Positions 62,660 through 64,000 of a stretch of DNA of 64,000 nt are shown here, piece by piece. The stretch covers positions 1 through 64,000 of the forward strand of contig OY760657.1 of NCBI GenBank assembly GCA_963663905.2, given 5' to 3'. Both the position numbers and the translations under genes were made by a program. The stretch's first letter is position 1, and each line of letters opens with the position of its first letter. The notes beneath the pieces were generated by a model that was given only the letters and a program-made list of their open reading frames with translations, had not been told where the DNA came from and ran no database searches. This DNA is from Saccharicrinis sp963663905. Its GTDB lineage: Bacteria > Bacteroidota > Bacteroidia > Bacteroidales > Marinilabiliaceae.

Positions 62660-63094
62660 ATGAAAAACATTTTAGTAGCAGTGGATTTTAAAGATGGAAC
62701 TGATAAGGTTTTGGAATTTGCCAGGCAGTTTGGACAAATGTATCTGGCAAAGGTATGGATAATTCATGTGTCTGCACCGGAACCGGATTTTGTAGGTTAT
62801 GAGGTAGGTCCTCAGTATATCTCAGATATGCGCGAGGTTGAGCTGAAAGAAGAACATAAATTATTAAAAAAGTATGCTGATGATTTAAGCTTTACAGGAA
62901 TATCTTCCGAAAGTATTATGATTGAAGGAGGTACTGTAGAAATGTTAACAGCCGAAATTGAAAAGTTACATATTGATCTTTTAATAGTAGGCCATCATAA
63001 ACATAATGTGATGTATAAGGCATTTTTTGGCAGAACTGATGTATCTTTAATTGAGCATGTAAAAATTCCTATTTTAGTGATACCTGTAGCCTAG
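62660..63094 (+). CDS. Universal stress protein (UspA fold)
   Basis: 144 residues. The start KNILVAVDFKDGTDKVLEFA and end VSLIEHVKIPILVIPVA are those of UspA proteins. LLIVGHHKHNVMYKAFFGRT sits at the nucleotide loop, but the G-x2-G-x9-G pattern is only partly kept (GHHK instead of GxxG), so ATP binding is doubtful. It ends eight bases before the convergent MORN-repeat gene, with no terminator seen between them. Confidence 0.9.
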   Translation: MKNILVAVDFKDGTDKVLEFARQFGQMYLAKVWIIHVSAPEPDFVGYEVGPQYISDMREVELKEEHKLLKKYADDLSFTGISSESIMIEGGTVEMLTAEIEKLHIDLLIVGHHKHNVMYKAFFGRTDVSLIEHVKIPILVIPVA

Positions 63095-63102
63095 GGCTGG
63101 TT

Positions 63103-63939
63103 TTATTTGGCTTTTGTTTCTGTTATTTTACCATTATTATAATAGGTAATGGATATTAATTTGTCTGTATCGTCATAGTTAAATTTTTCTCCATTAAACA
63201 GTGATCCTTTAACAAAAAATCCTTTAGCTGAAATTTTCCCGTTTTCGTTTATTATTGTATGATTTCCTGTTCCTTGGAATTTTAATCTTGGAATACCATC
63301 GTTAGTTTCTTTCTTTTCAGATGAACTGGCTGTTGAAATAGGCTTTTTTTCGATTGTATGTGTGGTATTAATTTTACCATTTGCGTATAATTTTTCTTGA
63401 ACAAGATTGCCATCTTCATTATAAACTAATAGTTTGCCATCAGTCTTACCATCATTCCATACACCTTCGTACATTTTGTTGCCATTCTCATGATAATATT
63501 GTTGTTCTCCCTCCCTTTTACCATCACTATTATAGTTCCAATTATACGAGATCTGTCCATTTTCATAGTAGTATTGATATTTTCCTACCCAATGGTCTAA
63601 ATCCCAATTGCCTTTTTCTCTGATCTTTCCATTGTCATAGTAAAATACTGCCAAACCTTTAGCTTCTCCCTGAATATAATGTATTTCAGATTTTTTATTG
63701 CCCGACTCGTAATACGATATCCAGGTACCTTCTTTTTTATTGTTGACGTAATTCCCTTCTTCTTTAATTTTATTTGAATTATAGTAAGTTCGCCACCAGC
63801 CTTGCTTTGTGTTATTTGAATCAGTGATATTTAATGTATCTGAATTTTGAGTGTATGCAAAATCATTTCCTAACAATAATGTCTGAGAAATAAATAAATA
63901 TAATAGTGTAATAAAAAAATATCTGTGTAAGTAAATCAT
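63103..63939 (-). CDS. MORN_2/YwqK-type repeat protein, secreted
   Basis: 278 residues. A hydrophobic signal segment (residues ~5-25) leads to about seven 22-24 residue repeats of the form 'YYxNGxIxxEGNYxxGKKEGxW' (residues ~45-195, and a last pair near 240-275). A Ser/Lys-rich linker breaks them up (~198-215). This is the MORN_2/YwqK family, sometimes annotated as antitoxin-like, though no toxin is next to it. Function is unknown; the signal peptide suggests an envelope role. Its promoter side runs to the window edge. Confidence 0.82.
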   Translation of the reverse strand: MIYLHRYFFITLLYLFISQTLLLGNDFAYTQNSDTLNITDSNNTKQGWWRTYYNSNKIKEEGNYVNNKKEGTWISYYESGNKKSEIHYIQGEAKGLAVFYYDNGKIREKGNWDLDHWVGKYQYYYENGQISYNWNYNSDGKREGEQQYYHENGNKMYEGVWNDGKTDGKLLVYNEDGNLVQEKLYANGKINTTHTIEKKPISTASSSEKKETNDGIPRLKFQGTGNHTIINENGKISAKGFFVKGSLFNGEKFNYDDTDKLISITYYNNGKITETKAK

Positions 63940-64000
63940 TTTCTAGTGATGTATTAATGAATCATTATACCCATTTTTTTAAGTAAGGTTATAGGTGAGT

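Noticed and set aside
63103..63939. MORN-repeat protein as the antitoxin of a toxin-antitoxin system
   Set aside because: The label comes from YwqK family naming; the neighbour is a universal stress gene on the other strand and no toxin gene is adjacent. The signal peptide also argues against it.

Overview
The window is an AT-rich stretch (roughly one third G+C by eye) of a Bacteroidota chromosome, most likely a marine gliding or particle-associated member of the Marinilabiliales/Bacteroidales group. The evidence is type IX secretion (T9SS) genes (PorW/SprE-like, PorX, PorP/SprF), a giant protein with a T9SS type B sorting domain, glycan-active lipoproteins, and several promoters of the Bacteroidota form (TTTG, about 20 bases, TAnnTTTG). 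There is no plasmid, prophage or complete insertion sequence. All function calls come from reading motifs; no database search was run.

0-12 kb: the end of a PorW/SprE-like gene, then porX and tsaE; a coiled-coil lipoprotein with an outer-membrane barrel gene; trpS; and a small envelope-stress type operon (71-aa membrane peptide, PadR repressor, two PspC proteins, a DUF4252-like protein).
12-15 kb (minus strand): a Rop-like/DUF683 small protein, a QueD/PTPS-type enzyme, a GTP cyclohydrolase I variant and a PpsR/PDRP kinase-pyrophosphorylase.
15-32 kb: the most coherent accessory block. A 7TM-DISM histidine kinase and a LuxR-type response regulator precede a 3085-residue T9SS adhesin with 15 near-identical cadherin-like repeats, followed by its own PorP/SprF partner and an OmpA/PD40 protein. 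A 15-base sequence occurs both before the regulator gene and in the adhesin leader. A nine-C tract lies 48 bases before the adhesin start.
32-43 kb: mixed metabolism and envelope genes (CAT-like acetyltransferase, lipoprotein peroxiredoxin plus DsrE, EamA transporter, GH97 glycosidase, SDR, SASA-type esterase, PagL-like deacylase, DUF2807-like lipoprotein, DUF975 protein).
43-53 kb: an AraC regulator divergent from a TolC/EmrA/EmrB efflux operon, two convergent chemoreceptors and a ketopantoate reductase-like gene.
53-64 kb: a 271-bp structured repeat (terminal inverted repeat plus two long hairpins with the same apex), a PepSY-like small protein, a CPBP protease, two identical initiator tRNA genes each with a terminator, a lipoprotein hydrolase, then a housekeeping run: M23 peptidase, dxr, rseP, tatA, a universal stress protein and a MORN-repeat protein.

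The best candidates for something undescribed are the structured element at 53907-54177 and the apparent control layer (shared 15-mer plus poly-C tract) of the giant adhesin cassette.
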